Positions 48,854 through 59,674 are shown, numbered from the stretch's first letter. The stretch is 64,000 nt of DNA from Bradyrhizobium algeriense (GCF_003062295.1 NZ_PYCN01000007.1:124001-188000), one strand, 5' to 3'. Numbers and translations: made by a program. Notes: generated by a model from the letters alone, not told the origin.

Positions 48854-49231
48854 TTATTGCGAACGCGGGGCCTGCGGGCCCGACTGGCCCTGCTGATCAT
48901 CCACCTTCTTGAGCGTATCGAGCACGCCGCCGGAGGTCGGCGGGGCGACCGGCGTCGCGCCACCCGGCTGCGACTGCGTCGCCGGCGCGCCGAGGATCGA
49001 TGCCGGCTTGCGGTCGACACCGGCGAGCCAGGCCAGCGCCATGCTGGTCACGAAGAAAATCCCCGCCAGGATCGCCGTCGTCCGCGTCAGGAGATTAGCA
49101 GTGCCGCGGCTCGACATGAAGCCGGCGCCGCCGCCCATGCCCAGGCCGCCGCCTTCGGATTTCTGCAGCAGCACGGCGCCGATCAGCACCGAAACGATCA
49201 TGAGGTGAACAACGATAATGACGGTCTGCAT
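48854..49231 (-). CDS. secG: Preprotein translocase subunit SecG
   Basis: SecG of 125 residues. Two helices are clear (TVIIVVHLMIVSVLIGAVLL and TAILAGIFFVTSMALAWLAG), linked by the conserved loop QKSEGGGLGMGGGAGFMSSRG. The C-terminal 60 residues are a Pro/Gln/Gly-rich tail seen in alphaproteobacterial SecG. It assists SecYEG in protein export. It diverges from the XRE-cupin regulator. Confidence 0.96.
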   Translation of the reverse strand: MQTVIIVVHLMIVSVLIGAVLLQKSEGGGLGMGGGAGFMSSRGTANLLTRTTAILAGIFFVTSMALAWLAGVDRKPASILGAPATQSQPGGATPVAPPTSGGVLDTLKKVDDQQGQSGPQAPRSQ

Positions 49232-49423
49232 CTTAAAAACCTTCCGTCACAAGCTGACAGCGCCGGGCTTCGGCTGCACCAAGAGCTTGCGGGTTTTCCT
49301 GAAGTTGCGCGGTGTTACACGATCGGACGGGGCATTGTCACCCCCAACCGCAACCCCGGAGATAATTGCCGCAGGGGCGATGGCAAGGCTGTCCCCAGCT
49401 CTCGGCCGACCTCGAATCCGGAC

Positions 49424-49452
49424 TTGAGGTCGCACCCAATTTCTCTTATAGT
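49424..49452 (+). promoter_or_regulatory. Promoter of the XRE-cupin gene, predicted leaderless
   Basis: TTGAGG (49424-49429) and TATAGT (49447-49452) are 17 nt apart. The ATG begins at 49459, 7 nt after the -10 box, where transcription should start. The mRNA would begin at or within a base of the start codon, and indeed no Shine-Dalgarno precedes the ATG. Confidence 0.55.
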
Positions 49453-49478
49453 AGACGAATGGATACTATAGTAGACGA
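49447..49478. repeat. Two 12-bp direct repeats flanking the start codon
   Basis: TATAGTAGACGA occurs at 49447-49458 and again at 49467-49478, 20 bp apart, or about two helical turns. The first copy includes the predicted -10 box and the second lies in codons 3-7 of the regulator gene. The phasing suggests paired operator sites for autoregulation. Confidence 0.6.
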
Positions 49479-50025
49479 TCTCAGCGCCCGACTCGCCCAT
49501 CGCCTGCGGCTCGAGCGCGACAGCCGCGGCTGGTCGCTGGCCGACCTCGCGGAGCGCTCCGGGGTGTCCAAAGCCACCATCAGCAAGATTGAGCGCGCCG
49601 AGGTCAGTCCGACCGCAGTCGTGCTGGTGCGGCTCGCCAGCGCCTTCGACCTCACCCTCGCCGGCCTGATGCTGCGCGCCGAAGGCCAGGGGGAACGTCT
49701 TTCAAGGGCCGTCGACCAGCCGGTGTGGCGCGATCCCGAAACCGGCTATCTGCGCACGCAGGTATTCAACCGGCCCGATCATCCCGTCGAGATCATCAAG
49801 GTCGAGATGCCGGCGAAGCAGCGCGTGACGCTGCCCGCATCGTCCTACGCACGCATCCGCCAGGTCCTCTGGGTGTTGTCGGGCGCGCTCGTCCTCATCG
49901 ACGGTGGCGAACGCCACGAACTCCGGGCCGGCGACTGTCTCGGGTTCGGCCCCCCGGCGGAAGTGACGTTTGCCAACGAGAGCGCCGCGCCCTGCACCTA
50001 TGTCGTTGCCCTTGCCCGGAGTTAG
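49459..50025 (+). CDS. XRE family regulator with C-terminal cupin domain
   Basis: A 188-residue regulator. The helix-turn-helix (residues about 8-65) has SLADLAERSGVSKATISKIERAEVSPT, and the cupin sensor covers about 105-185 (LRTQVFNRPDHPVEII, then HELRAGDCLGFGPPAEVTFANES). Cupin-type XRE proteins bind small ligands in a beta-barrel; the ligand is unknown. The ATG at 49459 coincides with the predicted transcription start. The two downstream genes are close (6 bp and 21 bp) and may be cotranscribed. Confidence 0.92.
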   Translation: MDTIVDDLSARLAHRLRLERDSRGWSLADLAERSGVSKATISKIERAEVSPTAVVLVRLASAFDLTLAGLMLRAEGQGERLSRAVDQPVWRDPETGYLRTQVFNRPDHPVEIIKVEMPAKQRVTLPASSYARIRQVLWVLSGALVLIDGGERHELRAGDCLGFGPPAEVTFANESAAPCTYVVALARS

Positions 50026-50031
50026 CTGGCG

Positions 50032-50385
50032 ATGGCGGAGCTCAAGATCGAAGGTTTGACGATCGAACCGGCCAGCCCGGCAAGCTCTTCTCCCGCCCGC
50101 CACAATGGCGGTCCGCCGCTCGATCAGGAGCACATTCCGGAATGGGGCGACGGGGGAATCGGAAATTACTTCTACTGGAAGGCGGCGCATCGCGCGGCTT
50201 GGAAAAATCCCTCGCCCGGCATCGTCGCGTTTCGCATCCGGAAAGCCGAGCGATTGGGCCTCACCTACGAAGAGTACACATTGGAAATCCTCGAACGCGG
50301 CCGTCACCTGCAGGTCGAGGATGTCGAACGGATTGCAGAGATCAAGCGGGCGCGCGCTGCGCGCGGCCGCAATCATCGAAGCTGA
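50032..50385 (+). CDS. Hypothetical protein with HNGGPPLD motif
   Basis: A 117-residue protein. Residues 24-31 carry HNGGPPLD, a short motif recurrent in alphaproteobacterial proteins of unknown role. A middle part rich in aromatics (GGIGNYFYWKAAHRAAWKNP) follows, and the C-terminal helical half is basic (RKAERLGLTYEEYTLEILERGRHL). No catalytic pattern is visible. It begins 6 bp after the XRE-cupin gene and precedes a GNAT gene, so it is probably the middle gene of a three-gene operon. Confidence 0.75.
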   Translation: MAELKIEGLTIEPASPASSSPARHNGGPPLDQEHIPEWGDGGIGNYFYWKAAHRAAWKNPSPGIVAFRIRKAERLGLTYEEYTLEILERGRHLQVEDVERIAEIKRARAARGRNHRS

Positions 50386-50406
50386 ACCTCGCGGAAATTC
50401 ATCCTG

Positions 50407-50940
50407 ATGTCGGATATTGAGATCAAAACTTTGAATCCTACGCCCGAAACTCGGGCGATGCTCAGTGAAATCCTGATCGAAACCGTGGCGAACGGCGGCT
50501 CGGTCAGCTTCATGCATCCGCTGTCGCAGGCAGCGGCCGAGGCGTTCTGGTCAAACTCGCTGAGCGCGGCGGGCCGCGGCGAGCGGATCATCCTCGGCGC
50601 TTTTGACGGCGACAGGCTGATCGGCACGGTCACGCTGTTGCTCGATCTTCCGCCGAACCAGCCGCACCGCGCCGAGATCGCAAAGATGATGACGCGCATA
50701 AGTCACCGCCACCGCGGCATCGCCACCGCGCTTTTGCGCGAGGCCGAGCGCATCGCGATCGCGCGCGGGCGCTGGCTATTGGTACTCGATACCGCCGAAG
50801 ACGAGGGCGCCGCGGGACTATATGAGCGGATGGGATTCAAGCTGACCGGCGTGATTCCGGACTACGCGTTCAAACCCCATGGCGGACTTACGGGCACGCT
50901 GATCTACTGGAAGCGACTAGAGCAAGGCGTGCCCGCCTGA
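50407..50940 (+). CDS. GNAT family N-acetyltransferase
   Basis: A 177-residue acetyltransferase. The acetyl-CoA pocket is formed by AEIAKMMTRISHRHRGIATALLREAERIAIARGRW, and the last strands by TAEDEGAAGLYERMGFKLTGVIPDYAF. N-terminal residues differ from common antibiotic acetyltransferases, so the acceptor is not predicted. The stop is 1 bp from the convergent tpiA stop. It belongs to the putative XRE-cupin operon. Confidence 0.93.
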   Translation: MSDIEIKTLNPTPETRAMLSEILIETVANGGSVSFMHPLSQAAAEAFWSNSLSAAGRGERIILGAFDGDRLIGTVTLLLDLPPNQPHRAEIAKMMTRISHRHRGIATALLREAERIAIARGRWLLVLDTAEDEGAAGLYERMGFKLTGVIPDYAFKPHGGLTGTLIYWKRLEQGVPA

Positions 50941-50941
50941 G

Positions 50942-51694
50942 TTAGCAGGCCTCAGCAATTGCCAGAAAATCCGTCGCCTTCAGGCTGGCGCCGCCGACGA
51001 GAGCGCCGTTGACATCGGCAACGGCCATCAGTTCGGCCGCGTTTGAGGGCTTGACCGATCCACCGTAGAGAATTCGGATCTTGCCGCCCTCGGCCTTAAA
51101 TCGCTCGGTGAGAACACCCCGGATAAACCGATGAACTTGCTCGACATCCGCAGGCGTCGGCGTCAGCCCGGTACCGATCGCCCAGACCGGCTCATAGGCC
51201 ACCACCAGATTGGCCGCCGCAGCGCCATCCGGCAACGAACCCGCGAGCTGCCCGCCGCAGACATCCAGCGTCTGGCCGGCATCCCGCTGCTTCTGGGTCT
51301 CGCCGATGCAGACGATGGCCACGAGGCCCGCCCGCCAGGCCGCTTCCGCCTTCTGCCGGACCAGCGCGTCGGTCTCGCCCTGGTCGGCGCGCCGCTCCGA
51401 ATGCCCGACGATGATGGCGCCAGCGCCGGCATCCGCCAGCATTTCCGCCGAGAGATCGCCTGTATGGGCGCCCGAAGACTTCGCGTGGCAATCCTGGGCC
51501 CCGACGGCGAGCTTTGAACCGCGCGCCCTGTCGGCAAAGCCTGCGATCAGGGTGGCCGGAGGGCAAACCAGCAGGTCGACCTTGCCGGCCAGCGCGCCTG
51601 CTCCGGCAATCATTGCTTCGAATTCACCCAGGGCGGATTTCAGGCCGTTCATTTTCCAGTTGCCCGCGATCAGGGGCCGGATGGCGTCGGTCAT
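50942..51694 (-). CDS. tpiA: Triosephosphate isomerase
   Basis: TIM-barrel isomerase of 250 residues interconverting DHAP and glyceraldehyde 3-phosphate. The catalytic Lys is in GNWKMNG, His in IIVGHSERR, and Glu in [13 protein letters not shown]. The phosphate loop is [11 protein letters not shown], and [15 protein letters not shown] closes the barrel. It diverges from ppiD with a 258-bp intergenic region that holds no other gene. Confidence 0.98.
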   Translation of the reverse strand: MTDAIRPLIAGNWKMNGLKSALGEFEAMIAGAGALAGKVDLLVCPPATLIAGFADRARGSKLAVGAQDCHAKSSGAHTGDLSAEMLADAGAGAIIVGHSERRADQGETDALVRQKAEAAWRAGLVAIVCIGETQKQRDAGQTLDVCGGQLAGSLPDGAAAANLVVAYEPVWAIGTGLTPTPADVEQVHRFIRGVLTERFKAEGGKIRILYGGSVKPSNAAELMAVADVNGALVGGASLKATDFLAIAEAC

Positions 51695-51952
51695 GTCAAT
51701 TATCCCGCAAATGTCAGCGTTAAAGATGCGCTAGCAGAGGCACGCCGCCAGTTCCAGATACCGGTTGGGCGATCCCCCAGGCCGTTAACCGCTTCAAATG
51801 GCCCCCACAGGCGAGGTTGCGAGGGGGGCGCGGCCACTTTATGATGCGTTTTCAACTCGGTGACGCCCTGTTGCGGAAGTCGATCCTGAACGGAATCGAA
51901 TTTTCGCCGGGCACGACCCGGTTCCCCTCTCCTGCAAAAACAAGTTGGACCC

Positions 51953-53854
51953 ATGCTTCGAGGAATTCGGAAAGCCTCATCAAACTGGCTCGGCAAGATT
52001 GTCATGGCCACCGTGATGGGCGTTTTGATTGTCAGTTTCGCAGTTTGGGGCATCGCCGACATCTTCAAGGGGTTCGGCCAGTCGTCGCTCGCCAAGGTTG
52101 GCAAGACCGAGATTTCGACCGAGCAGTTCCGCCAGATCTACACGGAAAAGCTGCAGCAGCTCGGCCGTCGTTTCGGCCGTCCGCTGACCTCGGAACAGGC
52201 CCGCGCCTTCGGGCTCGACCGGCAGGTGCTGCAACAGACCATCGCCGAAGCCGCGCTGGACGAGGAAGCCCGGCGCATGGGGCTTGCCCAGTCCCAGGAT
52301 GAGACCATGCGGCTCATCTACAACGACCCCAATTTCCAAGGATTGGGCGGCAAGTTCGACGCGCAGCGCTTCCAGGCCACGATCCGGCAGTTCGGCTACA
52401 CCGAGCAGCGCTATCTCGCCGAACAGCGGCGCGTCGGGCTGCGGCGCCAGATCGCCGGCACCGTCTCGGCCGGGGTGGAGCCGCCGAAGGTCCTGATCGA
52501 CGCCATGACCCGTTTCCAGAACGAACAGCGCTCGATCGAGTACGTCAAACTCGACGCCGCGCAGGCCGGCACGATCGATCCCCCCTCGCCCGAGGCGCTG
52601 GCCGCCTATTTCGAGGAGCGCAAGACCCAGTTCCGCGCGCCCGAGTATCGCAAACTGTCCTTTGTCGTGATCAGCCCCGAAGAGATCGGCAAGTGGACCG
52701 AGGTTTCCGACGAGGACGCGAAGAAGGTCTTCGAACAAAATCGCGACCGGCTCGGCACGCCCGAGAAGCGCGAAGTGTCGCAGATGTTTTTCCCGAACGA
52801 AGGCGAGGCACTAGCCGCGCGCAGCCGCATCACGTCGGGAACGTCGTTCGACGACCTCGCCAAGGAGCGCAATATCAATCTGGCCGACGTCGACCTCGGC
52901 ATGATTACAAAGGGCGCGATCATCGATCCGGCGATTGCGGATGCGGCGTTCTCGCTTGCCTCGGGTGAAGTCAGCCAGCCGGTGCAGGGGCGCTTTGGCG
53001 TGGCGCTGGTCAAAATCGGCAAGATCGAGCCGGGCACGATGCCGACGTTTGAAAGCGTCGCAGCTCAGATAAAGAAGGAACTCGCGACCGAACGCGCGCG
53101 CGCCAAGGTCAGCGAAATCCAGAACAAGATGGAAGACGAGCGCTCTGGCGGCGCCAATGTGGTGGAGGCTTCGCAGAAGCTCGGCCTGACCCCCGTCACG
53201 ATCGAAGCCGTCGATCGCTCCGGCCGCACGCCCGACGGCCAGCCGGTGGCCAACATTCCGCGCGGCCTCGACGTGGTCTCGCAGGCCTTCAACAGCGATG
53301 TCGGCGTCGATAATGAACCGATCCAGTTTGCTGGCGGCTATGTCTGGTACGACGTGCTCGGCATCACGCCCTCGCGCGAGCGCTCGCTCGACGAGGTTCG
53401 CAGCCAGGTCGAGGCGAAATGGCGCGAAGACCAGATTTCGAACAGGCTGCGCGCGAAGGCAACCGAGATGGTCCAGAAGCTCGAGCAAGGCGGCACGCTT
53501 GCCGAGGTCGCGGCTTCGGTCGGAGCAAAGGTCGAGACTGCGACCGGTTTCCGCCGCGACGTCTCGCTTCCAGGCGTACCTTCCGCCGCCATCACGGCCG
53601 CGTTCCGCACGCCCAAGGACGGCGTCGGGCAGACGCCGGGCGCCGGTGGCAGCGAGTGGATCGTGTACCGCGTCACCGACGTGACCGTGCCGCCGGTCGA
53701 CGCCGCCTCTGACGAACTGAAGAAACTGAAGGACACGCTGCAGCGCGCTCTGACCGACGAACAGGTCGCGGAATACGTGACGAAGATCGAATCCGAGATC
53801 GGCACCACCATCAACCAGGCCGCCTTCGCGCAGGTGACGGGCGCTAACAACTGA
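51953..53854 (+). CDS. ppiD: Periplasmic folding chaperone/peptidyl-prolyl isomerase, PpiD-type
   Basis: A 633-residue inner-membrane anchored chaperone. One helix at about 16-35 (VMATVMGVLIVSFAVWGI) anchors it; a SurA-like N-terminal domain follows (about 45-180, with TISTEQFRQIYTEKLQQLGRR style residues), then a parvulin domain at about 245-365 (REVSQMFFPNEGEALAARSRI, SLASGEVSQPVQGRFGVALVK). A further domain completes it. It helps newly exported proteins fold near SecYEG, fitting the nearby secG. It is followed 75 bp later by trpD. Confidence 0.92.
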   Translation: MLRGIRKASSNWLGKIVMATVMGVLIVSFAVWGIADIFKGFGQSSLAKVGKTEISTEQFRQIYTEKLQQLGRRFGRPLTSEQARAFGLDRQVLQQTIAEAALDEEARRMGLAQSQDETMRLIYNDPNFQGLGGKFDAQRFQATIRQFGYTEQRYLAEQRRVGLRRQIAGTVSAGVEPPKVLIDAMTRFQNEQRSIEYVKLDAAQAGTIDPPSPEALAAYFEERKTQFRAPEYRKLSFVVISPEEIGKWTEVSDEDAKKVFEQNRDRLGTPEKREVSQMFFPNEGEALAARSRITSGTSFDDLAKERNINLADVDLGMITKGAIIDPAIADAAFSLASGEVSQPVQGRFGVALVKIGKIEPGTMPTFESVAAQIKKELATERARAKVSEIQNKMEDERSGGANVVEASQKLGLTPVTIEAVDRSGRTPDGQPVANIPRGLDVVSQAFNSDVGVDNEPIQFAGGYVWYDVLGITPSRERSLDEVRSQVEAKWREDQISNRLRAKATEMVQKLEQGGTLAEVAASVGAKVETATGFRRDVSLPGVPSAAITAAFRTPKDGVGQTPGAGGSEWIVYRVTDVTVPPVDAASDELKKLKDTLQRALTDEQVAEYVTKIESEIGTTINQAAFAQVTGANN

Positions 53855-53929
53855 GCATGATCGGCCAAGACTAGTCCAAGGTTTGCGCCGGTCTTGCCAA
53901 GACGACCCCCAATCCTGAAAGCCCAAGCG

Positions 53930-54943
<1,014 letters not shown>

Positions 54944-54960
54944 TCCGAGGGGCGCCAGAG

Positions 54961-55782
54961 ATGTCCGATATCCTGACCAAGATCGAGGCTTACAAGCGCG
55001 AGGAAATCGCCGCGGCCAAGCGGGCGCATCCGTTGTCCGAGGTCGACGCCCGCGCCAGGACAGCATCGCCGCCGCGCGGTTTTCTGCGCGCGATCCGAGA
55101 CAAGCTGGCACGCGGCGACTATGCGCTGATCGCGGAAGTGAAGAAGGCCTCGCCCTCGAAGGGACTGATCCGCGCCGATTTCGATCCTCCGGCGCTGGCA
55201 AAGGCCTACGAGGCCGGCGGCGCAGCGTGCCTGTCGGTGCTGACGGATGCGCCCTCCTTCCAGGGCCATCTCGACTTCATGGTGGCCGCGCGCGCGGCGA
55301 CCGGCCTGCCGGTACTGCGCAAGGACTTTTTGTTCGACACCTATCAGGTGGTGGAAGCCCGCGCCCATGGCGCAGACTGCATCCTGGTCATCATGGCCTC
55401 GCTCGACGATGCTACCGCCAGGGATCTGGAGGACGCGGCGATCGCGCTTGGCATGGACGTGCTGATCGAAATCCACGACCCCGCCGAACTCGATCGCGCG
55501 CTAAAGCTTCGCTCGCCGATGATCGGCGTCAACAACCGCAACTTACGGACCTTCGAGACCACGCTGGCGACCAGCGAGGCGCTGGCGCCGCTGATCCCGC
55601 GCGATCGCCTGATGGTCGGCGAAAGCGGCATCTTTGCGCCTGCGGATCTGGCGCGGCTCGAGCGCGTCGGCATGTCGGCCTTCCTGGTCGGCGAAAGCCT
55701 GATGCGGCAGGCTGACGTGACGGCGGCAACGCGCGCGCTGCTGACGCGGGTCAATACGCCGCGTGCGACCGGGACCGGCTAG
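54961..55782 (+). CDS. trpC: Indole-3-glycerol phosphate synthase
   Basis: TIM-barrel enzyme of 273 residues making indole-3-glycerol phosphate. The ATG at 54961 begins [15 protein letters not shown]. Catalytic residues are in [14 protein letters not shown] (Lys), [13 protein letters not shown] (Lys), [10 protein letters not shown] (Glu), and [11 protein letters not shown]. The phosphate loop is [12 protein letters not shown]. It is 4 bp upstream of moaC and is part of the trpD-trpC-moaC run. Confidence 0.97.
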   Translation: MSDILTKIEAYKREEIAAAKRAHPLSEVDARARTASPPRGFLRAIRDKLARGDYALIAEVKKASPSKGLIRADFDPPALAKAYEAGGAACLSVLTDAPSFQGHLDFMVAARAATGLPVLRKDFLFDTYQVVEARAHGADCILVIMASLDDATARDLEDAAIALGMDVLIEIHDPAELDRALKLRSPMIGVNNRNLRTFETTLATSEALAPLIPRDRLMVGESGIFAPADLARLERVGMSAFLVGESLMRQADVTAATRALLTRVNTPRATGTG

Positions 55783-55786
55783 CCCG

Positions 55787-56290
55787 ATGGCGCGGAAGGC
55801 TTCCAAAGGCGGCTCCGCCCTCACCCATATCGATGCGTCGGGCGAAGCGCGGATGGTCGACGTCTCGGCCAAGGCAGCGACCGAGCGCACGGCTGTGGCC
55901 GAGGGCCGCGTCGTCATGACCAAGGCGACGCTCGATCTGATTATCTCCGGCAACGCCAAGAAGGGCGACGTGCTGGGCGCGGCCCGCATCGCCGGCATCA
56001 TGGCGGCCAAGCGCACATCGGAACTGATCCCGCTGTGCCATCCGCTGGCGCTGTCGAAGGTGACGCTCGACATCACGCCCGACAAGAAACTGCCCGGCTG
56101 CATCGTCCGCGCCACCGTTAAGGTCACCGGCCCGACCGGCGTCGAGATGGAAGCGCTGACCGCGGTGTCGGTCGCCTGCCTCACGATCTACGATATGATC
56201 AAGGCGGTCGAACGCGGCGTTCGCATCGAAGGCATCCATCTCGTCGAGAAGATCGGCGGCAAGTCCGGCCATTATCGCGCGGAGCGGTGA
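55787..56290 (+). CDS. moaC: Cyclic pyranopterin monophosphate synthase
   Basis: MoaC of 167 residues, forming cyclic pyranopterin monophosphate in molybdopterin synthesis. Signature parts are [70 protein letters not shown], and the C-terminal [13 protein letters not shown]. The ATG at 55787 lies 4 bp after trpC. The moeA gene that often follows moaC in this neighbourhood is missing; a small secreted protein gene takes its place. Confidence 0.97.
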   Translation: MARKASKGGSALTHIDASGEARMVDVSAKAATERTAVAEGRVVMTKATLDLIISGNAKKGDVLGAARIAGIMAAKRTSELIPLCHPLALSKVTLDITPDKKLPGCIVRATVKVTGPTGVEMEALTAVSVACLTIYDMIKAVERGVRIEGIHLVEKIGGKSGHYRAER

Positions 56291-56398
56291 GCCCGGCGAC
56301 AGCGGCGCTGATGTCACGCTTGTGTGACCGGCGCGGCGAGGAATGCGTTCGCTGCTTGCGGGGTTGTTTCTATTGGGACCTTCACCAGGAGGAATCCG

Positions 56399-56677
56399 AT
56401 GTCGATCTACAGGCTTGTTGGCGCGGCGGCTGCGTTCGCCCTCATCACTGCATCTTCCATAACGCTGGCCAGGGCGCAGCAGGTAATCTCCGAACCCGGC
56501 TATTGCGCGTTTTTCTATCCGAACGCCAACTGCCAGAACAAGGGTCCGGGCAACCCCTACACCGATCCGCGGCGGTTCAACCAAGGTTACCCCCAAGACT
56601 ACGCCCTGCCGGACAGCGGCCAGACGGTCGGCATCGCGAGGAAACGCACGCACAGATCCACGACACGCATGCAGTGA
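56399..56677 (+). CDS. Small secreted protein with two cysteines
   Basis: A 92-residue protein preceded by a perfect AGGAGGA 5 nt before the ATG. The signal peptide (residues 1-26) has an Ala/Leu core and ends near TLARAQ. The mature part (EPGYCAFFYPNANCQNKGPG) has two Cys that could form a disulfide, then a Tyr/Pro/Gln-rich centre and a basic tail. I do not recognise the family. It is followed 42 bp later by a strong terminator, so it is a discrete transcription unit, which argues for a real gene. Confidence 0.7.
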   Translation: MSIYRLVGAAAAFALITASSITLARAQQVISEPGYCAFFYPNANCQNKGPGNPYTDPRRFNQGYPQDYALPDSGQTVGIARKRTHRSTTRMQ

Positions 56678-56719
56678 CGGCTCCGGATCTAACAAGGCCG
56701 CGACGCCCGCATACTTCCG

Positions 56720-56756
56720 ATCGGCGGACCGCGAGCAGGCGGTTCGCCGATTTTTT
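56720..56756 (+). terminator. Rho-independent terminator after the small secreted gene
   Basis: A 13-bp stem (ATCGGCGGACCGC / GCGGTTCGCCGAT, one G-U pair) with a 6-nt loop is followed by a run of six T (56751-56756). It is the strongest terminator in the window and probably ends the transcript of the small secreted gene, possibly of moaC too. Confidence 0.9.
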
Positions 56757-56941
56757 CCTGGTTGCACCTTGCCGGTTCCATGCTCCCCTGTGGTTGCCGA
56801 CGGAACCCGCCGCCACCGGCTAACGCTTCATTAACCAGACTTCCTAACGTCAATTCCATATCGGCGCGATATCGAAGTCATGGGCCGGGGGTGGGAGAAC
56901 TCCGCTTCCGGAAGTTCATTTCTCGGCAGCGATCACGCTCA

Positions 56942-59674
56942 ATGGTTTCGACCGGTACAACATCCTTCAGAATTGCGTCCGCCTTCCGCGGCGGCCCGAT
57001 CCGCTGGTTGATCCTGGGCGGCACACTCCTGATCGCCGCCATCGCGATCGGCGCGACCGTCATGGCCGGCAATTTCCGCGAGCGCGCGCTGCGCAGCAGC
57101 GAACGCGAACTGGAAAACACCGTGCTGCTGCTGGCTGGCCATTTCGACCAGCAGCTCGAAGACTTCCAGGTCGTGCAGAAGGACCTGATCGCGTTCATGC
57201 GTTCCAGCGGGATCGCGACGCCCGAGAACTACAAGCGCCGGATGTCCGGCCATGACATCCATCTGATGCTGAAATCCAAGATCGATGCATTGTCCTATGT
57301 CGGCGGCGTCAACGTCTTCGACGCCGAAGGCAATTTGATCAACGCATCGGCAGCCTGGCCGGTGCCGCCGGTCAACTCGGCGGACCGTGCTTTCTTCAGG
57401 ACCTTCAAGTCGAGCGCGCAATCGCCGGAGATGCTGGTCGAGCCGGTTTACAGCCGCGTCACCGGCGCCTGGACCACGGTGATCGCGCGCAAGGTCACCG
57501 GGCCGAAGGGCGAATTCCTCGGCCTCATCGGCCGGGGCATCGAACCCGTCAACTTCGAGAAGTTCTTCGCGACCGTCGCGCTCGGGCCCGACGCCTCCAT
57601 CGCCATGTTCCACAGCGACGGCACGCTGCTCGCCCGTTATCCGCACGTGGCTGACATGATCGGCAAGAACTTCAAGACCGGCCCGGCCGCTCAGCGGCAG
57701 GTGTTCGAGCTGGCCCACAGCACTTCGCGCCTCGCCAGCCCGGTGGACGGCGAGGACCGGCTGATCTCGTCGCGCACGCTGACGAATTTCCCGATCGTGA
57801 TCGTCGCTTCAACCGCGACCTCGGCCGCACTGGCCGACTGGCGCGAGCAGATCGCAATCCTGATCACGGTCACCGGACTTTCGGTGCTCGCGATCGCCGC
57901 ACTACTGCTTCTCGTGGTCCGCAAGCTGTCGCATCAGCACCGCACGTCGAAGCAGCGGCTGTCGCTGGAGAAGCAGCGCCTCGACACCGCCGTCAACAAC
58001 ATGACGCAAGGCCTGCTGCTGTTCGATGCGAAGCAGCACCTCATCATCTGCAACAAGCGGTATCTCGAGATGTACGGCCTCTCGGCCGACGTGGTGAAAC
58101 CGGGTTGCAGCTTCCGCGAGGTGATCGCCCACCGCAAGGAAACCGGCTCGTTCGTCGGCGACATCGATCAATATATCGAGGTGGTGCTGCGCGACATCTC
58201 GCACCGCAACGCCATGATCATATCGACGCCCGACGGGCGCTCGATCCAGGTCGTCAACGAGCCGGTGGCGGACGGCGGATGGCTGGCGACCCATGAAGAC
58301 ATCACCGAGCGCCGCCGCGCCGAGGAGCGCATCACCCACCTCGCCCATTACGACGCGCTGACCGACCTGCCGAACCGCACGCTGTTCCACGAACGGCTCA
58401 AGCGCGAACTGTCCCACGTCGCGCCGGACCGGCAACTGGCGGTGCTTTATATCGACATCGACGAATTCAAGAGCGTCAACGACTCGCTCGGCCACATGAT
58501 CGGCGACGAGCTTTTGAAATCGGTCGCGTCGAGCCTCGCGGGCTGCGCGCGCAAGACCGACTTCGTGGCCCGGCTCGGCGGCGACGAGTTCGCCATCGTC
58601 CAGACCGGGATCGAGGATACCGACGACGTGATGAAGCTCGTCAGCCGCATCTTCGAGGCGATCCGCTCGCCCTATCAATGCCTCGGCCATCAGGTGACCA
58701 CCGACGCCAGTATCGGCATCGCGCTGGCGCCACGCGACGGTTCCGATATCGACCGGATCCTGAAGAACGCGGACCTGGCGATGTACGCGGCCAAGGCCGC
58801 CGGCCGCCGCACCTATCGCTTCTTCGAAACGGACATGGAGGCCGAGGTCCGCGCCCGCCGCAGCCTGGAAATAGACCTGCGCCAGGCACTCGTCGACGGC
58901 GGCTTCGAGGTCTATTACCAGCCCTGCCTCGACCTGCAGACCAACGCGATCACCGGCTGCGAGGCACTGGTGCGTTGGCGCCATCCGCAGCGCGGCATGA
59001 TTTCGCCCGCCGAGTTCATCCCGCTTGCCGAGGACACCGGCCTGATCAACCGGCTCGGCGAGTGGGTGCTGACCACCGCATGCAAGGAAGCCGTGAGCTG
59101 GCCCGGCAATATCAGGCTCGCGGTCAACGTCTCACCGGTGCAATTCAGGAGCGGCACGCTGGCGCTGAAGGCGATGGCGGCGCTGGCCGAATCGGGCCTT
59201 GCCGCGAGCCGGCTGGAGCTCGAGATCACCGAAGCAGTCTTGATCCGCGACGACGAGGCGGCGCTTGCCGTTCTGCACGACCTCCGCGCCATCGGGGTCC
59301 GCATTGCGCTGGACGATTTCGGCACCGGCTATTCCTCGCTGAGCTACCTGCAGCGTTTTCCGTTCGACAAGATCAAGATCGACCGCTGCTTCATCACCGG
59401 CATCGCCGAGCCGGAAGGCTCGTCCAGCATCGTGCAGGCCGTGGTGACCATCGCCGCCGACCGCCACATGACGACGACGGCCGAAGGCGTCGAGACCGAG
59501 GCGCAACGCGAATTGCTGCGCGAACTCGGCTGTTCGGAAATGCAGGGCTACCTGTTCAGCCCGCCGAAGCCGGCGGCCGACATCAGGCCGCTGCTGTTTG
59601 CGGATCGGCAGGGGCCCGAGGCAGCGCGGGTGACCCGGGCGCGCAGGCGCAAGCCGGTCGTGCGGACGGCGTAA
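56942..59674 (+). CDS. Membrane dCACHE-PAS-GGDEF-EAL protein
   Basis: A 910-residue c-di-GMP enzyme from ATG 56942. A membrane helix (about 21-44) and a second (about 306-328) enclose a periplasmic dCACHE sensor. After a short coiled coil comes a PAS domain (about 355-460, NNMTQGLLLFDAKQHLIICNKRYL). The diguanylate cyclase domain has an intact site RLGGDEFAIV (GGDEF at about 545-549). The phosphodiesterase domain has EALVRW (Glu about 674), DDFGTGYSS and TTAEGVETEAQ. Both catalytic signatures are complete, so either activity is possible. Earlier in-frame ATGs precede the helix without support. Confidence 0.95.
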   Translation: MVSTGTTSFRIASAFRGGPIRWLILGGTLLIAAIAIGATVMAGNFRERALRSSERELENTVLLLAGHFDQQLEDFQVVQKDLIAFMRSSGIATPENYKRRMSGHDIHLMLKSKIDALSYVGGVNVFDAEGNLINASAAWPVPPVNSADRAFFRTFKSSAQSPEMLVEPVYSRVTGAWTTVIARKVTGPKGEFLGLIGRGIEPVNFEKFFATVALGPDASIAMFHSDGTLLARYPHVADMIGKNFKTGPAAQRQVFELAHSTSRLASPVDGEDRLISSRTLTNFPIVIVASTATSAALADWREQIAILITVTGLSVLAIAALLLLVVRKLSHQHRTSKQRLSLEKQRLDTAVNNMTQGLLLFDAKQHLIICNKRYLEMYGLSADVVKPGCSFREVIAHRKETGSFVGDIDQYIEVVLRDISHRNAMIISTPDGRSIQVVNEPVADGGWLATHEDITERRRAEERITHLAHYDALTDLPNRTLFHERLKRELSHVAPDRQLAVLYIDIDEFKSVNDSLGHMIGDELLKSVASSLAGCARKTDFVARLGGDEFAIVQTGIEDTDDVMKLVSRIFEAIRSPYQCLGHQVTTDASIGIALAPRDGSDIDRILKNADLAMYAAKAAGRRTYRFFETDMEAEVRARRSLEIDLRQALVDGGFEVYYQPCLDLQTNAITGCEALVRWRHPQRGMISPAEFIPLAEDTGLINRLGEWVLTTACKEAVSWPGNIRLAVNVSPVQFRSGTLALKAMAALAESGLAASRLELEITEAVLIRDDEAALAVLHDLRAIGVRIALDDFGTGYSSLSYLQRFPFDKIKIDRCFITGIAEPEGSSSIVQAVVTIAADRHMTTTAEGVETEAQRELLRELGCSEMQGYLFSPPKPAADIRPLLFADRQGPEAARVTRARRRKPVVRTA

